Assembly: GCA_006226465.1 (NCBI GenBank)
Contig: SBHJ01000107.1
Coordinates: 1-35,037, forward strand
Reading direction: 5' to 3'
Source: Alphaproteobacteria bacterium
GTDB taxonomy: Bacteria; Pseudomonadota; Alphaproteobacteria; Sphingomonadales; Sphingomonadaceae
Length of the DNA stretch: 35,037 nt
The position numbers were made by a program, and so were the translations under genes. The first letter of the stretch is position 1, and each line of letters starts with the position of its first letter. The notes under the pieces were generated by a model. The model did not search any database, had not been told where the DNA came from, and worked only from the letters and a program-made list of their open reading frames with translations. Of this stretch, positions 32,216-35,037 are shown in pieces.

Positions 32216-33518
32216 CGCCAGGTCCCAACTGACGCTGCTGCTCTGTACCGCCGTGCTGTTCGGCGGTGGAGGTGTCGCCTACGGATTGATGAACCTTGCG
32301 GTTCAATTGGTTGCCCTGGTCATCCTTGCGGTAAACCGGGAAGCATTCACCGCATTCTGGATCAATGCGCCGCGGCCACTGGCGGTGCTCGTGGCGCTGT
32401 CGATCGCGATACCCCTGGCGCAGCTCGTTCCGCTTCCTCCCGATTGGTGGCAGGCCTTGCCCGGACGCGAACTGGCCGCGGAAGCGCGCAGTGCGATCGG
32501 CGCAAACGGATGGTATGGCGCTTCACTCGACCGCAACCGCACCTTGGTAGCGCTGAGCGGCTTGATTGCACCGATGTGCGTGCTGGTCCTGGCCTGGCGC
32601 TTGTCCCAACAAGATTTGGAGCGAGCAGGACTGGTTCTTGTCGCCCTTGCGCTGGCCAACTTTCTGATCGGCGTTCCGCAAGTCCTTTCCAACGGTGCGA
32701 CAGCGATCCCTTATCCGGAAAACCTGATGCCGGGCGTGCTGTTCGGAACTTTTGCAAACCGCAATTCGACTGCGATCTTCCTCGTCGCCTGTCTCGCCTT
32801 GCTAGCGCTGCCATTGGGACGGGCGGGAACGAGCGATCAGCGAGCTATCCGGTTGGTAGTTGGATCCTTGTTGATCGTGGCGATCGTTCTTACCCGCTCG
32901 CGCAGCGCAATGGTGCTGACCACGCTGCCACTTGGGCTGATCGCCTACCAGCAATACTCGCAGTCACAGTGGAGCTTCGCGACCGGATGGAAACGCCCGG
33001 CATTCGTGTTGATCGGCGCGGCTGCGGTATTGGGAGCACTCGCGGTTGCGGTGCCCAACACACGAATCGCGAATAGCTTGGCGCGGTTTTCTGCAGAGCA
33101 GGACGCACGAACATACATTTGGGAAGATGCGACCTTTGCAGCCCAGCGATATTGGCCGGTTGGCGCGGGAATGGGCACATTTGATGAAGTTTTCCAGGCT
33201 GACGAAGCGCTCGAAAACCTGACCCTACGCCGCGCTGGCCGCGCGCATAATGATTATCTGGAAGTCGCGATTGAGGCCGGTTTGCCGGGCATTGCGCTGG
33301 TCGCTGCATGGTTGGCCTTGATCGGCTGGCTGACGCTCGTGGCGCGATCCAGCCCGCACCGGCGAGCCGCATGGACAGGATCGACCATTCTCGCAACTTT
33401 CGCGCTGCAATCTATCACAGATTACCCGCTTCGCTCACAGGCCCTCTTATGCGTCGCTGCTTTCGCGCTCGCATTGCTGGTGAGAAGTGCCCACCCGGAT
33501 CGCGAGCGGCAGCAATGA
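32205..33518 (+). CDS. O-antigen ligase/polymerase family protein (Wzy_C)
   Basis: A 437-residue membrane protein with about eleven hydrophobic segments. The Wzy_C pattern is clear in the second half: FGTFANRNSTAIFLVACLAL (the conserved Phe-x2-Arg-Asn region), VLTRSRSAMVLTTLPLGLIA, and the periplasmic loop ARFSAEQDARTYIWEDATFA with YWPVGAGMGTFDEVFQADEA, ending RAHNDYLEVAIEAGLPGIAL with the conserved HNDYLE motif. Such proteins polymerise or ligate undecaprenyl-linked glycans in the periplasm, using an Arg in the loop. The start is uncertain; GTG 32205 fits best, and an in-frame GTG at 32163 is further inside the preceding gene. Its stop overlaps the next start (ATGA). Confidence 0.85.
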   Translation: MPTSARSQLTLLLCTAVLFGGGGVAYGLMNLAVQLVALVILAVNREAFTAFWINAPRPLAVLVALSIAIPLAQLVPLPPDWWQALPGRELAAEARSAIGANGWYGASLDRNRTLVALSGLIAPMCVLVLAWRLSQQDLERAGLVLVALALANFLIGVPQVLSNGATAIPYPENLMPGVLFGTFANRNSTAIFLVACLALLALPLGRAGTSDQRAIRLVVGSLLIVAIVLTRSRSAMVLTTLPLGLIAYQQYSQSQWSFATGWKRPAFVLIGAAAVLGALAVAVPNTRIANSLARFSAEQDARTYIWEDATFAAQRYWPVGAGMGTFDEVFQADEALENLTLRRAGRAHNDYLEVAIEAGLPGIALVAAWLALIGWLTLVARSSPHRRAAWTGSTILATFALQSITDYPLRSQALLCVAAFALALLVRSAHPDRERQQ

Positions 33519-34204
33519 TCCGCTGGGTTTGGCCACTTCTTATGCTGGCGGCCGGCATCGTTGTCACGATGGTTCAGGTCGATCGACAGTCGCGCCGTTC
33601 ACCCGAAATTGCGGCCTTTGCACCCGAAGCGGTGCGCGGCTTTGGCCAGTACCATGTCGCAGCTGGCTTGCTGCACGATGGAGAGATTGGGCCGGGGGTT
33701 GAGGCAGCGCGCAAATTGGTCGCTGCCCGTCCAATGCCGGCCGAAAACCTGCGCCTCTACGCCCAAGCGCAGCTGCTTGCCGGAAATCAACAGCAAGCCG
33801 CCGTGGCATTCCAGCAGGCAGCTCGCCACGGTTGGCGCGATGCGATCGCGCAGGAAGTGCAGCTACGGCTGGCGCTGGCGGCTGACGATCATGCGGAAGC
33901 CGCACGCCGATTAGCGGCCTTGTGGGCTACGACTGGCGAAAGCGTGAAACTTGTGGAGCTGTCCTCGCTGACCCTGGCCGATGACGAAAGCCGGGAGGCC
34001 TTTGCCCAAATTCTGGCTGACTCACCGCGCTGGAACCGGCGGTTTCTCTATATTGGGTCGCATTCGCTGTCGCCTGAACAATTCCGCCAAGTGCTGGAAG
34101 TGGCAATCGCGCGCGGTGCGTCCTTCAATTGCCAGGATGGGCGGTCAGCAAATCGAGAAAACTGTCGTCTTTCGCCAGTCAATCCGGATCAAGCCGCGCG
34201 GTAG
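33515..34204 (+). CDS. Tetratricopeptide-like repeat protein, membrane-anchored
   Basis: A 229-residue protein. A single N-terminal hydrophobic segment (WVWPLLMLAAGIVVTMV, about 4-20) anchors it. The remainder is alanine-rich helix pairs resembling TPR units, for example YHVAAGLLHDGEIGPGVEAA, RLYAQAQLLAGNQQQAAVAF and LRLALAADDHAEAARRLAAL. The C terminus holds two cysteines (FNCQDGRSANRENCR). No enzymatic motif is seen. The ATG overlaps the Wzy_C-type stop, so it is probably co-translated with it and may act as its partner, in the manner of TPR proteins that assist polysaccharide polymerases. I cannot name a specific function. Confidence 0.75.
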   Translation: MIRWVWPLLMLAAGIVVTMVQVDRQSRRSPEIAAFAPEAVRGFGQYHVAAGLLHDGEIGPGVEAARKLVAARPMPAENLRLYAQAQLLAGNQQQAAVAFQQAARHGWRDAIAQEVQLRLALAADDHAEAARRLAALWATTGESVKLVELSSLTLADDESREAFAQILADSPRWNRRFLYIGSHSLSPEQFRQVLEVAIARGASFNCQDGRSANRENCRLSPVNPDQAAR

Positions 34205-34330
34205 CCATACCTGCGATCGATACCAAGATCACACATACCCAGCCCTGCGAATGAACACAGCACGAGAACCCTTGCTTCGCGCTGTATTGCGCGGCAGTGT
34301 CGCGGCTCTGTTTCCGGGAGGGGAAATTTC

Positions 34331-35037
34331 ATGCACCGCTTTATGTCCGCGATTTTATTGGCAATCGCTTTCCTGTCACCGGTGCAAGCATCTACACCCA
34401 AAGAAGAGCTGATGGTCCCAACCGAGGGTGCGCGCCATTACGTGATCAGCTCGATTGCCAGCAAGACCGGCGATATCTGGTCGTGGGAATTGCCGGACGG
34501 ACGGATCGCCTATCGCATGTCGATGTCCCTGCGCGGCTGGATCACCGAGACAGACCAAGTCGTCACACTTGATGCCAACGCACGTCCCATCGCCATTTCA
34601 GTGCGTGGGTTCACCGATGAAGGCGATGCGACCGAAAATTTCTCGGTCGATGCCAATGGCGTGGCGCATTGGACCACCTCGGTCGATGCGGGTTCGGCAC
34701 AATTGGGGGGCAAGGTCTATAATTCCTATGGCGGACCGTGGCTGGCGCAAGAGCTGGATGTGGCCTTGCTGGTTGCTGCGGGTGATGCCGGGATCGATCT
34801 CTTGCCTGGAGGCCACGCCAGCATCTCGATTGGCGAAGCGGTGGAAATCGAAGGCCCCGACGGGCCCGTCGCGGTCAAGCTAGCCTTCATCAATGGATAT
34901 GGCTTCGCGCCCAGCCCCGTCTGGCTCGACGATCAGGACCGGTTTTTCGGCAGGGTGGGAATCATATCATTTCTTCCCGCCGGCTTCGAAGGCAAGGCTG
35001 TCGAACTCAAGCAAATCCAGGATCGCGAGACCGCCAA
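34331..35037 (+). CDS. Secreted amidohydrolase-family-like protein, N-terminal part (truncated by window end)
   Basis: The reading frame opens at ATG 34331 behind GGGAGGGGAAA and runs off the end of the window (235 codons seen). Residues 1-20 form a signal peptide (FMSAILLAIAFLSPVQA). The following region is beta-rich: RHYVISSIASKTGDIWSWEL, then PDGRIAYRMSMSLRGWITET, with DANARPIAISVRGFTDEGDA and PVDAGSAQLGGKVYNSYGGP. I associate this N-terminal sandwich with secreted amidohydrolase-family proteins, in which the metal-binding barrel follows; that barrel is beyond the window, so the catalytic call is tentative. It lies 126 bases after the repeat protein on the same strand and is probably the first gene of the next unit. 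Confidence 0.5.
   Translation, partial: MHRFMSAILLAIAFLSPVQASTPKEELMVPTEGARHYVISSIASKTGDIWSWELPDGRIAYRMSMSLRGWITETDQVVTLDANARPIAISVRGFTDEGDATENFSVDANGVAHWTTSVDAGSAQLGGKVYNSYGGPWLAQELDVALLVAAGDAGIDLLPGGHASISIGEAVEIEGPDGPVAVKLAFINGYGFAPSPVWLDDQDRFFGRVGIISFLPAGFEGKAVELKQIQDRETA

Overview
The window looks like a chromosome segment of an alphaproteobacterium of the Sphingomonadales, most likely Erythrobacteraceae-like. This is inferred from the high G+C codon usage, the protein styles (DnaB, RpoZ, FtsH, DUF3667, DUF1761) and the mix of exopolysaccharide genes. I could not run a taxonomic search.

Left part (1-12250) is mostly conserved chromosomal content: the 3' end of dnaB, a phospholipase-D/cardiolipin-synthase-like gene, rpoZ with a clean intrinsic terminator, a DUF3667 membrane protein, a small secreted protein, ftsH, a TetR regulator with tandem operator-like palindromes and its DUF1761 partner. 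Two minus-strand operons follow: a lipoprotein DUF3604 / parvulin isomerase / HupE-UreJ trio, and a MaoC dehydratase with an alpha-methylacyl-CoA racemase-type protein.

Middle and right parts (12360-34200) form one large cell-surface polysaccharide locus. It holds a split PssD/PssE-type glycosyltransferase, Wza-like exporter, Wzc-like tyrosine autokinase, GT4 glycosyltransferase, Wzy-like membrane protein, Wzx flippase, RmlC and RmlD, a second O-antigen-ligase/polymerase-like protein and a repeat protein. Two unexpected modules are embedded. First, 19708-22061 encodes a two-gene unit resembling the capsid spike base and spike fibre of alphaproteobacterial gene transfer agents, with no other phage genes around it. 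Second, 25045-31791 encodes a complete-looking lasso-peptide pathway: HPr-kinase-like kinase, precursor, PqqD-like B1, transglutaminase-like B2, asparagine-synthetase-like cyclase, ABC exporter and nucleotidyltransferase.

I located the lasso precursor by hand: a 51-residue reading frame at 30662-30817 on the minus strand, behind a near-consensus promoter. It has a W-x2-P-x-L leader motif, a single acidic residue suitable for the macrolactam ring, and a C-terminal serine that fits the neighbouring kinase. Genes from the precursor down to wzx are all on one strand. Most adjacent pairs overlap or nearly touch, so peptide and polysaccharide genes may share a transcript. The window ends inside a secreted protein resembling the N-terminal part of an amidohydrolase-family protein.
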